From positions 682,001 through 746,000 of the forward strand of contig CAJIZV010000002.1 in assembly GCA_905181935.1 (NCBI GenBank): 64,000 nt of DNA, in the 5' to 3' direction. The position numbers and the translations under genes were made by a program. Source of the stretch: an uncultured Amylibacter sp. (GTDB taxonomy: Bacteria > Pseudomonadota > Alphaproteobacteria > Rhodobacterales > Rhodobacteraceae). Shown here one piece after another: positions 9,688-17,387 of this stretch (position 1 is the first letter of the stretch; each line of letters begins with the position of its first letter). The notes below the pieces were generated by a model. The model was not told the DNA's origin, did not search any database, and saw only the letters and a list, made by a program, of their open reading frames with translations.

Positions 9688-9839
9688 GAATACTGTTTAA
9701 AAAAAATGAAAAAGGTGAGCTGAATAAAAATTTATTATAAGGCTTGGTTTATTTAGCATTAACTATTCTATCATTCTTGAGACTGTCATTTTTACCTTTT
9801 TATCTTTCTATTTTTCATCAGTTTTATCAAGTATAGAAG

Positions 9840-9910
9840 TTCGGAATAGTTAAGCGGTAAAGCAGTTGACCGTTAATCAATTGTTCGTAGGTTCGATCCT
9901 TAAAGCTTTA
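9840..9910 (+). pseudogene. Decayed tRNA-Asn (GTT) copy
   Basis: The segment can be laid out as a tRNA. The anticodon arm is GTTGA-CCGTTAA-TCAAT (9865-9881), five pairs including one wobble, with anticodon GTT. The T arm is GTAGG-TTCGATC-CTTAA (9887-9903), the D-arm-like stretch GTTAAGCGGTAAAGC lies at 9849-9863, and the variable loop is normal length. The sequence from about 9860 to 9899 is very close to the alphaproteobacterial tRNA-Asn I remember. The acceptor halves (TTCGGAA and AGCTTTA) no longer pair, the T stem has a mismatch, the D stem is weak and the D loop is short, so it should not fold as a functional tRNA. The rest of the 9688-10168 gap shows no gene. Such a remnant at an island edge suggests an old integration or duplication event. 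Confidence 0.75.
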
Positions 9911-10168
9911 TTTTTATGTACAACTTAAAGTTATAAACGGCTATAAATTTTTTTGGCGCTAATAATTATAATTCTGATTTGAGTATGTTGGTTATAATGC
10001 CACTTGATCAAGAGCAATGTTTGAATTGCCCGCAACGCTATCTGATATGTGTCGATGCCTTCAGCTCCATTAACGTATGACTGCTTTAGATTATGCTATA
10101 GAATTTCACTTTGTAAAATGATTAGCTATTTGAAAGTTTAGGCAACCCCCTAAAAGTGAGTAACTAAT

Positions 10169-11071
10169 ATGTTTATTGAAAAAGAATTTACATCAGAAGG
10201 CTCAATCTTAAGAGGCCGATTGTATACTACTGAGGATTCAGAAAATGCGCCCTGCATAGTTATGTGTCATGGAACTTCTGCAACCGTTCCTATGGCACTC
10301 TCAAGCTATGCAATAGAGTTTCAAAATAAAGGGTTTAACGTTTTTCTTTATGATCATTCAGGTTTTGGCAGAAGTGATGGAAAAATTCGACAAACTATAA
10401 ACCCATGGGTTCAAGGACGAGGCGTGGCGGATGCAGTCAAGTTCGTAAAATCACAAAAAGGTTTGCATAACGGAAAAATAGTTCTGTGGGGCGACAGCTT
10501 TGCTGGAATGATAGTTTTGGTAGTAGCTGGATTAGTTGAGAATTTAGCAGGTGTTGTTTCCTTCACTGCTTCCTGTGGAGTAACTGTCCTAGATTTTGAA
10601 GATCCGGAAAAAAGCGTCAGCACCCTGAAGGAAATCTTTTATAAAGGTGGATTTGATCAACTTGAGGACTTGGTACGAGAGGGACCAATGCCCGTTGTTT
10701 CTTCAGATCAAGAATCTAACCCATCTTTATTGATCCCAATCCAAGCGTTTCGTTGGTTCATCGATCAAGGTGGACAATGGAACAGTGGTTGGGAGAATAG
10801 AGTTACCCGTGTGATACCGAAGACAGAGGTCCCCTTCTCACCCTTGCTTACTGCACCATTCATCCAGGCGCCAGTTTTGATGATGACGGGTAAGGAAGAT
10901 GAAATGCCACAGATCGTGCGGGATGTTCAATTAGAGGTATTCAACCGAATTCAAAGTAAAAAACAGTATTATGAAATTGATGGCGGTCACTTTGGTGCAA
11001 TCTATCCTCACACCCCACTCTTTCATGAAGCAATAGCTGTGCAGTGCGCATTCATTAAATCAATTACGTGA
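10169..11071 (+). CDS. Alpha/beta hydrolase, substrate unknown
   Basis: Soluble serine-hydrolase-fold protein of 300 residues. Visible elements are the oxyanion-hole motif VMCHGTSA near residue 31, the SGFGRSDG strand/turn, a nucleophile elbow LWGDSFAG near residue 106 (Ser in GDSFAG, where a canonical GxSxG would have Gly in place of Ala), a probable acid in TGKEDEMP near residue 247 and a catalytic His in GGHFGAIYPH near 275. There is no signal peptide or membrane helix. It stands alone on the plus strand in the accessory patch between dnaQ and secB, which reads as more G+C-rich than its surroundings. It could be an esterase, peptidase or dehalogenase-like enzyme; nothing here decides between these. 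Confidence 0.75.
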   Translation: MFIEKEFTSEGSILRGRLYTTEDSENAPCIVMCHGTSATVPMALSSYAIEFQNKGFNVFLYDHSGFGRSDGKIRQTINPWVQGRGVADAVKFVKSQKGLHNGKIVLWGDSFAGMIVLVVAGLVENLAGVVSFTASCGVTVLDFEDPEKSVSTLKEIFYKGGFDQLEDLVREGPMPVVSSDQESNPSLLIPIQAFRWFIDQGGQWNSGWENRVTRVIPKTEVPFSPLLTAPFIQAPVLMMTGKEDEMPQIVRDVQLEVFNRIQSKKQYYEIDGGHFGAIYPHTPLFHEAIAVQCAFIKSIT

Positions 11072-11181
11072 TTGCCCTAAGCGCTAAACAAAGTACCCGT
11101 TGTTACGACATAGCTCTGATGTTTTTCAGTAAAGCTGATAATTTGATTTTAGGGCTCGCGCAATTTTAGGCTGGAATCTAA

Positions 11182-11352
11182 TTAATCCGTTGATCCCCAT
11201 TTATCTTTAAAAATACTAATACATTCAGGCTCTAAGGTTCCACTATTGACAAAATCTGCAATGGAGCCTTTTGACGATCTTCCACCTCACTTTGCTATCG
11301 CTCTCAATATAGCGCTGCGCAACCGCTAATAACCTTTCAGCATTTGTACATC
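11182..11352 (-). pseudogene. Possible decayed short coding region
   Basis: The 11072-11385 gap has no intact gene. On the minus strand one frame reads ...ERLLAVAQRYIESDSKVRWKIVKRL before hitting a stop. A shifted frame then continues GSIADFVNSGTLEPECISIF and ends at TAA (11182-11184). The protein-like composition of both halves and their join at a single frame change look like a frameshifted remnant of a small gene. I do not recognise the family, no start codon is assignable, and chance is possible. Confidence 0.35.
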
Positions 11353-11385
11353 TTTAACTATAAAATAAAATTTCCTGTTCAGGAT

Positions 11386-11976
11386 TTAATTTAGAATAAC
11401 ATTTATTGAAGCCTTGGTTTTAGTGTTAAATGCAATCAACTCGCCGCTTCTACTTGTACTACCAGTGATAGCGCTAATCACAACTTGATGAGTTACCATC
11501 AGAGTAACCCCTTCATTTAAGTTGGATAATTTACGACGAAGGTTCGTGAGAGTTTCCTCTTTACCAACATAATTTTGGAAAAATGAATTGAGACCAGAAA
11601 ATGTTTTCCATTTTCCAATATTTAGCAAAGATACAGTTTCCTTACAGCGACACCACTCGCTGGATAATATTTCACTAAACTCGATGCTACTGTTTAGTAA
11701 CTCTCTACCAATTAACTTGGCTTGTTGCTTTCCTTTTTCATCCAAATTTCTCTGAGTTTTGCAATCATTTAATTGAAAATTAGCTGGATCTCCAAAACCT
11801 GGTGCAAGTGCATGCCGCATAAACACAACATTAGCATTGATCTGGGAAATTGCCGATATTAAGGTGCTAGCAGGTTCAGCATTTACAATTGTTCCACAGG
11901 TAAGGAGAAAAGTTAAAGTGATTGATAATATTTTCAACATATTGGATAATTTCTTTCTAGTTCCAGAAATGTGCAT
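11386..11976 (-). CDS. Secreted histidine phosphatase superfamily protein
   Basis: Branch-1-type histidine phosphatase, probably periplasmic. After a signal peptide (MLKILSITLTFLLTCGTIVNA, residues 13-33) comes the catalytic loop VVFMRHALAPGFGDP with the RH pair near residue 54. The conserved EILSSEWCRCKETV region follows, then a second catalytic His in LMVTHQVVISAITG near residue 163. The ATG at 11940 (residue 13) is a good alternative start because it gives a normal short signal-peptide n-region; neither start has a strong ribosome site. The protein is short (196 aa) but both His boxes are present. It lies in the accessory patch with no functional partner. Confidence 0.75.
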   Translation of the reverse strand: MHISGTRKKLSNMLKILSITLTFLLTCGTIVNAEPASTLISAISQINANVVFMRHALAPGFGDPANFQLNDCKTQRNLDEKGKQQAKLIGRELLNSSIEFSEILSSEWCRCKETVSLLNIGKWKTFSGLNSFFQNYVGKEETLTNLRRKLSNLNEGVTLMVTHQVVISAITGSTSRSGELIAFNTKTKASINVILN

Positions 11977-12107
11977 TAAACAAGTACTATGGAGTAACTA
12001 AAGCTTTATTTGCTGAAATTGAAATATACACCTAAATTTCAATTTGTGTTTTGCTGCCATCACTAGTCATTATAAATTTTTTAGCATTATCAAGGCCAAT
12101 AAAATAT

Positions 12108-13076
12108 TTAAATATTCATATCTAACTGAGCGATGGCAATACCGCTCTCACCTGCAACTGCATATAGTAGATAAAACGTCCCATTTTCTATATACACTGC
12201 TGGATCACGGAGTTGATTAACGTAGCCATAGGCTGTACTTCGAACTGAAGAAGTTAGAGGTGCATCAGCACCTTCCCAGCTAAACTCTGGACGCAAAATT
12301 TCTACTGAACGGCTTTCCTTCCAATCCATCCAGTCACTGGAAAGGTCTATACTACTATGCAATATAATTTCTGGAGCATGGCCTACCTCGGTCCAAAAAA
12401 CTTGCAGTACGCTGTTGTATATAAATAATGCAGAATGCCGCATATTCGGGTTGAATAACATTGGTCCTCGCTCAAACCCACGAAGTCCATCATGCGAACG
12501 GTAAAGTTGGCCTGGCATAGCTAATGCGTAGCTCCATTGGTCATGTTGAAATACTCGAAAATAGGAACTACCAAGAATTTCTGGTAGCACAGTGAAGTTG
12601 ATCCCATCAGCTGAAGTCGCAACGCGTGTTGTTTGTTTGGCATAACTTTCAAGACCATGAAAATACATCACGATGCGCTTTGATTTATTATCAACATGTA
12701 CATCAGGCGAGGCAATATGAGGCGTGCTGGCATCCGTATGAAAGCTGTGTGACCGGCCCACTGATGGAGAATACGCTAGTTCAAAATCTGTTATGGCTTC
12801 ACGCGGTGTTTTTGGAGAATTTGTCGGAAACAAAGAATTGCAGAGATGGAGGCTGCCTGGCTCATAGATGAGCCATGGTCCTGTTAACTCATCGGCATAT
12901 GCAAGTCGTATGTAGCTGCCCTTATGGTCAGCAAAATATAAATAGTAACGACCCAATGGATTCACCACCCAGTCCGGTACTCGGATTAAGGAAGGTCCTT
13001 GAATATTAAGACCAATCGAAGGATGTGTTTTAGGTGTGATTATTGGATGATCTAGTAACCTTGTTGCTATAGGCAT
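12108..13076 (-). CDS. Five-bladed beta-propeller (GH43/GH32-like) protein
   Basis: A 322-residue protein with repeated propeller-type blades: GPSLIRVPDWV, GRYYLYFADHKGSYIRLAYADELTGPW, IASPDVHVDN, KRIVMYFHGLE and, near the C-terminus, LRDPAVYIENGTFYLLYAVAGESGIAIAQ. These resemble the W/F-Y-L-Y-Y-S repeats of glycosidase families 43 and 62 and related predicted sugar-acting enzymes. No signal peptide is seen. Catalytic carboxylates cannot be assigned by eye (Asp in SPDVHVDN and RDPAVY are candidates). It is a single minus-strand gene in the accessory patch, probably laterally acquired. Activity and substrate are unknown. Confidence 0.65.
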   Translation of the reverse strand: MPIATRLLDHPIITPKTHPSIGLNIQGPSLIRVPDWVVNPLGRYYLYFADHKGSYIRLAYADELTGPWLIYEPGSLHLCNSLFPTNSPKTPREAITDFELAYSPSVGRSHSFHTDASTPHIASPDVHVDNKSKRIVMYFHGLESYAKQTTRVATSADGINFTVLPEILGSSYFRVFQHDQWSYALAMPGQLYRSHDGLRGFERGPMLFNPNMRHSALFIYNSVLQVFWTEVGHAPEIILHSSIDLSSDWMDWKESRSVEILRPEFSWEGADAPLTSSVRSTAYGYVNQLRDPAVYIENGTFYLLYAVAGESGIAIAQLDMNI

Positions 13077-13510
13077 AAATGATTATCCATAGATTCAATA
13101 GAAATTTTCATCGTTTGAAGGGCCTATATAAAAAAATGAATGCTGATAAAATAAAGGTTATTTGTTTCATGACTCAAGATTACTCAAAATTTTAAAAACG
13201 TCAAATCGAACTGTTAAGATTTGATCATATAGCCTGTATCTTTCACAATAGCTGAGTGCATCTTAATATGTTTAGTAAGTCTGGCTGTTAATTATTCAGT
13301 TTGATATTAACAAAATGGCGCAGCTATAGGCTTAGTTATTATGGTGATCCGTAAATTATTGAAATAAACGATTTAACTATAGCCTGAGGGTCTTAGGTTT
13401 TTAGATGTATTATAAATTATTATCCAAAACTACGTTCTAGATTAGGCACAATTATACATTAAGCATTTTTCAACAAATTTTTCTATTTAAGGACAAAAAT
13501 TTGGTTATTT
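13077..13510. other. Gene-free A/T-rich gap
   Basis: About 430 bp between the propeller gene and the secB terminator. I find no ORF with coding character, no tRNA and no convincing repeat. It marks the right edge of the accessory patch, where conserved order resumes with secB. Confidence 0.5.
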
Positions 13511-13548
13511 TTCCTTAAATAAAAATAAACAGCGACCCTAAGGCCGCT
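13511..13548 (-). terminator. Intrinsic terminator after secB
   Basis: Read on the minus strand, AGCGGCC-TTAG-GGTCGCT forms a 7-bp stem with one G-U pair (13531-13548). It is followed by GTTTATTTTTATTT. It lies 4 bp past the secB stop and would end the fxsA/secB transcript. Confidence 0.8.
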
Positions 13549-13552
13549 ATTT

Positions 13553-14029
13553 TTAGTTTACGGTTTCTTTTGCGTCTGCCTGACGTTGAAGTTCACTCCG
13601 ATAAAGTGCCATGAAGTCAATTGGATCAACATTTAATGGCGGATACCCACCATCAGCAGTTGTATTACGCACAATTTGGCGAACAAATGGAAATAACATC
13701 CTTGGACATTCTATCATTAAAAAAGGATGTAATTGATCTTCTGGCACGTTTTCAACATGGAAGACGCCCGCATAATCAATTTCTAATAAGAATACCTTTT
13801 TTTCATCTGCATCGGCATTTATAGTTAGTTTTAATATGACTTCATAATTATCATTGTCGCCTTTACGAGCATCAAGATTTACCTGTACGTTGATTTCAGG
13901 CGATGCTGAATTACCAAGGTTCTTTTGTGCAGCAATATTTTCAAATGAAAGATCACGAATATATTGATGTAGGCACTTCATTACTGGTGGTTGTGGTGCT
14001 GATTTTGCAGCTTCTTCTTCTTTAGCCAT
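13553..14029 (-). CDS. secB: Protein-export chaperone SecB
   Basis: Tetrameric chaperone that keeps preproteins unfolded and delivers them to SecA (encoded at 35.7-38.5 kb). The 158 residues show QYIRDLSFENIAA, NVQVNLDAR and the conserved ECPRMLFPFVRQIVRNTTADGGYPPLNVDPIDF block, which is diagnostic for SecB. The acidic, Ala-rich N-terminus is typical of alphaproteobacterial forms. Placement after fxsA on the minus strand and before the terminator at 13.53 kb agrees with Rhodobacterales order. Confident call. Confidence 0.96.
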   Translation of the reverse strand: MAKEEEAAKSAPQPPVMKCLHQYIRDLSFENIAAQKNLGNSASPEINVQVNLDARKGDNDNYEVILKLTINADADEKKVFLLEIDYAGVFHVENVPEDQLHPFLMIECPRMLFPFVRQIVRNTTADGGYPPLNVDPIDFMALYRSELQRQADAKETVN

Positions 14030-14086
14030 TTGAATGCTCCATTTACTATCGGTAATTGGCTTAACAATTATTGCACTTAGCTACAA

Positions 14087-14581
14087 TCATTCTTTATCTA
14101 TTTGGTTATTAGTGTGTTTACCTTTTTTGTTAGACTCATTTTCTTCATTAACAACTGTGAAATCAGCATCATATACATCTGATTGCGTAGTCTTTTCTGC
14201 AGTATTACTATTAAAGGCATTCATATTGGCTTTGCTTGCAATTTTTGCAGCTCCAGCTTTTATTATAACAGTCCTAACCCCAGGTATTAATAAAGCAAGT
14301 CCAACTGCATCTGTAAAGAAACCTGGCGTAAGCAAAACTACACCTGCAATTAAAATCATGGCACCATGAGCTATTTGACTCATTGGATTCTGACCAGCCA
14401 TTATCGAATTCTGGAGGCCGCTAAAGGCTGACATACCCTGAGAGCGTAATAGGGATGTTCCAATGAAAGCTGTAAGTAATACTATTGCCAAAGTAGGATA
14501 TAAGCCAATAAAGCCACCCACTTTGATAAAGAGTGCAATTTCAATAATTGGAACTGCAATAAATATAAATAACATCAACAT
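14087..14581 (-). CDS. fxsA: FxsA family membrane protein
   Basis: Integral membrane protein related to E. coli FxsA, which relieves phage-T7 exclusion by F; the cellular role is unclear. Starting at ATG 14581 gives 164 residues: a hydrophobic helix LMLFIFIAVPIIEIALFI, the conserved GxxxT...GTSLLRSQG segment, then HGAMILIAGVVLLTPGFFTDAVGLALLIPGVR, the family signature, and a polar tail. A TTG at 14596 would add five residues, but the GAGG ribosome-binding sequence eight bases before the ATG supports the shorter form. Neighbours secB and Tim44-domain genes match relatives. Confidence 0.9.
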   Translation of the reverse strand: MLMLFIFIAVPIIEIALFIKVGGFIGLYPTLAIVLLTAFIGTSLLRSQGMSAFSGLQNSIMAGQNPMSQIAHGAMILIAGVVLLTPGFFTDAVGLALLIPGVRTVIIKAGAAKIASKANMNAFNSNTAEKTTQSDVYDADFTVVNEENESNKKGKHTNNQIDKE

Positions 14582-14699
14582 TTTGTGTCCTCGCAAATTG
14601 GTTTAGTCTTTCAGTGGACTATCACCCTTGGGTGACTTAGATATGGGACAAACAACAGTATGACCAGTCCTGTTATAAATAAATTTAAAAAGGTTTGAA

Positions 14700-15362
14700 A
14701 TGAGTGACCCAATGTTCCAACTAGCTATCTTAGGCGTTATAGCGCTTTTTGTAATTTTGCGCCTCCGTAGTGTTTTGGGAACGCGTACAGGATTTGAGCC
14801 AACGAATGTAACTAATCCATCCCCACCTCAAGTAAATGATAAATTAAAACCTGAAGAAGTTAAAAATACTATTGATCGTGATATTGCAGATTACGTTCCA
14901 ATTGATAGCCCTTCAGGCAAAGCATTGGCTCAAATGAAAAAAGCTGAACCATCTTTCTCTGCAACAGAGTTCATCGGTGGTGCAAGAGAAGCATATGAAA
15001 TGATTCTAATAGCATTTGAGGAGGGTGATCGCGATGGTCTTCGCCCCTTCTTAGCGGATGATGTGTACGATAGTTTTGAATCAGTTATCAAAAAGCGTGA
15101 AGATGCTGGGTTAAATATTGATGCTACGTTTATTGGACTACGTGAAATTAAACTTACAGACGCTGAATATGATTGGCGGACTAAAGAGGGTGAAGTTACC
15201 CTGACATTAATAGCTGAACTTACAACTGTTGTGAAAAATGCTAAAGGTAAGATCATTGAAGGCGATAAAAATGTTATAAAACGCCAAAAAGATGTTTGGA
15301 CATTCTCTCGAGTTATGGGAAATGATAATCCAAATTGGACTTTAATTGCCACTGGTGAATAA
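14700..15362 (+). CDS. Tim44/TimA-domain inner-membrane protein
   Basis: A 220-residue protein with one N-terminal membrane helix (QLAILGVIALFVILRL, residues 7-22), a Pro-rich linker and a C-terminal Tim44-like NTF2-fold domain (EFIGGAREAYEMILIAFEEGDRDGLRPFLADDVYDSFESVI). In alphaproteobacteria this gene sits divergently from fxsA/secB and is named TimA or Tim44-domain protein; it resembles the mitochondrial import motor anchor. The function in bacteria is uncertain, perhaps in envelope protein trafficking. The divergent gap to fxsA (14582-14699) should hold both promoters. Confidence 0.9.
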   Translation: MSDPMFQLAILGVIALFVILRLRSVLGTRTGFEPTNVTNPSPPQVNDKLKPEEVKNTIDRDIADYVPIDSPSGKALAQMKKAEPSFSATEFIGGAREAYEMILIAFEEGDRDGLRPFLADDVYDSFESVIKKREDAGLNIDATFIGLREIKLTDAEYDWRTKEGEVTLTLIAELTTVVKNAKGKIIEGDKNVIKRQKDVWTFSRVMGNDNPNWTLIATGE

Positions 15363-15462
15363 CTAAGTGATCTGTCTTTAATTTGTGTGTATTAATGGTT
15401 TTATGATTTTTTTGTATATTATATTTATAACTGCAAACCTACAAGCTATCGGGCTTACGTAA

Positions 15463-16059
15463 ATGGTAGGCCGTAAGCCAAGAGGGCTCACTCAAGAGGA
15501 TTTAGAGATTTGGCGGCAGGTTGCCGCACAACTTAAGCGTGATAAACCAGAAATCCCAATGATGTCATCAATTAAAGGAACTAGAATTCACAAAGCAGTG
15601 CAGCCTTTGCCTAGTATACCAACCATTCGATCATTTATGGTTGGTGAAAAAGTAATGGAAAGCAAAATTAGCCAGCCACCAAATTTTTATCAAGAAAGAC
15701 AGAGAACCTCACCAAATATGGACGGTAAAAACTTTCAAAGATTGGTTAGGGGACAATTAGAGGTTGAGGGAACTTTAGATTTACATGGGTTAACTGCTGA
15801 CCAAGCTAAAGCACAATTAATGGCATATATTACGCATTCTCATGCTATGGGTAAAAGGCTAATTATAGTTATTACTGGTAAAGGTAAGCATAAGGGATAC
15901 GATGAGTTTAATAGACCAATTAAGGGCATACTTAGACAAAACCTGCCAGATTGGTTAAGTGGACCAGCATTATCGCAAAAGGTTTTACAGGTTTCACAAG
16001 CACAGCCAAAACACGGTGGATCAGGCGCATATTATGTCTATCTACGTCGAAAGCGGTAA
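15463..16059 (+). CDS. Smr-domain protein
   Basis: Small MutS-related (Smr) domain protein, a predicted nuclease-type domain. In the 198 residues, an N-terminal basic region (RKPRGLTQEDLEIWRQVAAQLKRDKPE) is followed by the Smr core: LDLHGLTADQAKAQL with the LDLHG motif near residue 106, LIIVITGKGKH with the TGKG motif near 139, and the closing HGGSGAYYVYLRRKR. It follows the Tim44-domain gene, from which a lytic transglycosylase gene (mltA) separates it in relatives as I recall; here the gap is only 100 bp. Confident family call. Confidence 0.93.
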   Translation: MVGRKPRGLTQEDLEIWRQVAAQLKRDKPEIPMMSSIKGTRIHKAVQPLPSIPTIRSFMVGEKVMESKISQPPNFYQERQRTSPNMDGKNFQRLVRGQLEVEGTLDLHGLTADQAKAQLMAYITHSHAMGKRLIIVITGKGKHKGYDEFNRPIKGILRQNLPDWLSGPALSQKVLQVSQAQPKHGGSGAYYVYLRRKR

Positions 16060-16152
16060 ATATTTTTTCGAATTATTAGTTACTTTTTTGACTGCTGTAG
16101 TTGTGTGTCGAGAATCTGGTATATTTTTTGCATTTGATCATATAGCCTTAGA

Positions 16153-17025
16153 TCAGTTTTTCTGATCTGCTAACTTTATGCACCTTAGCATCGTTTGGAC
16201 TTTTTCAGTACGGTGGAGGTCAACATGTGTGACCAGCCATATTGGCACGGACCACTCCTGATTTGGGGTAAGAACACGGTGAAATCCTCCATAAATTTTT
16301 GCTTTATAATCTTCTATACAACCAATACCTATTCCGGCTAAAACTGCCTTAAAGTTGACATTTACGTGTTGGGTTGACATCGCAATCATGTCAGGGCGTA
16401 CAATGTTTTTTATCCATTGTCGGACTGAGAGATTTCCTCCAAATCTTGGTGGCAGGACAAACTGATGGTTATCAAAGTCACCAGTATCTTTTGGCATCCC
16501 AAACCTTTGGATATAGCTTTCGTGGGCGTAAAGGTTAAAGTTGATCTGCGCAAATTTACTCACAACGTAATCAGGATGATCTGGTTTTGGACCAGCACGC
16601 AATGCGATATGCGCTTCACCATATTCAAGTCGTGCGAGGTTTTCACCAGCGTCAAGATGTACAATACAATTTGGATTTTCTGCTCTAAAATTTGAGATTG
16701 GTTTCATAATTAGCTCAGCAAAACCTGCTAGAATTGTCAGTTTTAGCTCACCTTCGAGCGTAGCTTTTTTACCCTCTACTCGACCCGCTAAATCTTCGAT
16801 AAGCTCCTCCGTCTTTTGTGCTACTCGAAGTACATCTTCACCTAACTCTGTAAGCGTATAGCCTCGTGCGTGTCGGATAAAAATGCGAGCGCCAAACTCT
16901 TCTTCAAGCACGTCAATGTGACGGTTTACAGTCGCGCGGTGGAAACCAAGTGTAGTCGCCGCTGCACTTACAGTGCCAAGCTTTGCCACTTGGTATGCTG
17001 TTCGAAGTTCAGCCCATTTGTCCAT
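16153..17025 (-). CDS. LysR-family transcriptional regulator
   Basis: LTTR of 290 residues. An N-terminal winged helix-turn-helix (TAYQVAKLGTVSAAATTLGFHRATVNRHIDVLEEEFGARIFIRHARGYTLTELG) is followed by a type-2 periplasmic-binding-fold effector domain. It is transcribed divergently from the small CDGSH-like gene and the YceI-b561-GST cluster across a 105-bp gap, the standard arrangement for an LTTR controlling its neighbour. E. coli YhaJ, an LTTR that activates yqjF next to the hydroquinone reductase yqjG, is a reasonable functional analogue given the genes here. The effector is unknown. Confidence 0.88.
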   Translation of the reverse strand: MDKWAELRTAYQVAKLGTVSAAATTLGFHRATVNRHIDVLEEEFGARIFIRHARGYTLTELGEDVLRVAQKTEELIEDLAGRVEGKKATLEGELKLTILAGFAELIMKPISNFRAENPNCIVHLDAGENLARLEYGEAHIALRAGPKPDHPDYVVSKFAQINFNLYAHESYIQRFGMPKDTGDFDNHQFVLPPRFGGNLSVRQWIKNIVRPDMIAMSTQHVNVNFKAVLAGIGIGCIEDYKAKIYGGFHRVLTPNQEWSVPIWLVTHVDLHRTEKVQTMLRCIKLADQKN

Positions 17026-17045
17026 ATTACTTATACCTATTTTAC

Positions 17046-17060
17046 GCGCATTTCATGTGC
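17046..17060. promoter_or_regulatory. Candidate LysR operator
   Basis: GCGCAT-TTC-ATGTGC, a 15-bp near-palindrome with one mismatch, lies in the 105-bp divergent gap between the LysR gene and the CDGSH-like gene. Its position fits an LTTR recognition site, but no consensus is known for this regulator, so this is a weak call. Confidence 0.35.
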
Positions 17061-17130
17061 ATATACGCTCATTGTGTCTAGTAATGATGCAATACATAAA
17101 TAGGGGCAAGCAAAAAAAGGAGTTATAAAA

Positions 17131-17262
17131 ATGACTGAATCACCAAAATGTGGATGTGGCCGTTCCCCAACAGGCAACTGTATCGGGTGGCATGCTCTCT
17201 CTGAGGAAGAGTATCAAGAAAAGAAAACTGCCTATGAAGCGCGTCAGGCTCAAAAATCTTGA
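17131..17262 (+). CDS. 43-aa CDGSH-like iron-sulfur protein
   Basis: Small ORF MTESPKCGCGRSPTGNCIGW... preceded by AAAAAAAGGAG about 7 bases before the ATG, a strong ribosome site. The metal-ligand pattern C7-x-C9-x2-S-x4-C17-x3-H21 resembles the CDGSH [2Fe-2S] motif (C-x-C-x2-S-x3-P-x-C-D-G-S-H) with one residue fewer between Ser and the third Cys and CIGWH in place of CDGSH. The C-terminal half is a charged helix (ALSEEEYQEKKTAYEARQAQ). It is the first gene downstream of the divergent LysR regulator, and a two-CDGSH protein lies 2.6 kb further on. It is likely redox-active or metal-binding; this is inference. Confidence 0.75.
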   Translation: MTESPKCGCGRSPTGNCIGWHALSEEEYQEKKTAYEARQAQKS

Positions 17263-17387
17263 AAATGAATAATTTCTGGGTGACTGCGCAATGGTAACTA
17301 CCCAGCCAATGCTTTGACTAGGATTCCCAGATCTATCTTAAGGTAAGCCAAATCCTAAGAATTATCCTTCTAAATTGGAGAAATAAC

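Noticed and set aside
9985..10080. A 31-codon ORF with a CxxC pair (MLVIMPLDQEQ...)
   Set aside because: No ribosome-binding sequence, very short and in the low-coding gap before the alpha/beta hydrolase; chance is more likely.
17276..17305. CTGGGT...ACCCAG hairpin before the YceI gene
   Set aside because: Short stem with a long loop and no T tract; not enough to call a terminator or riboswitch.
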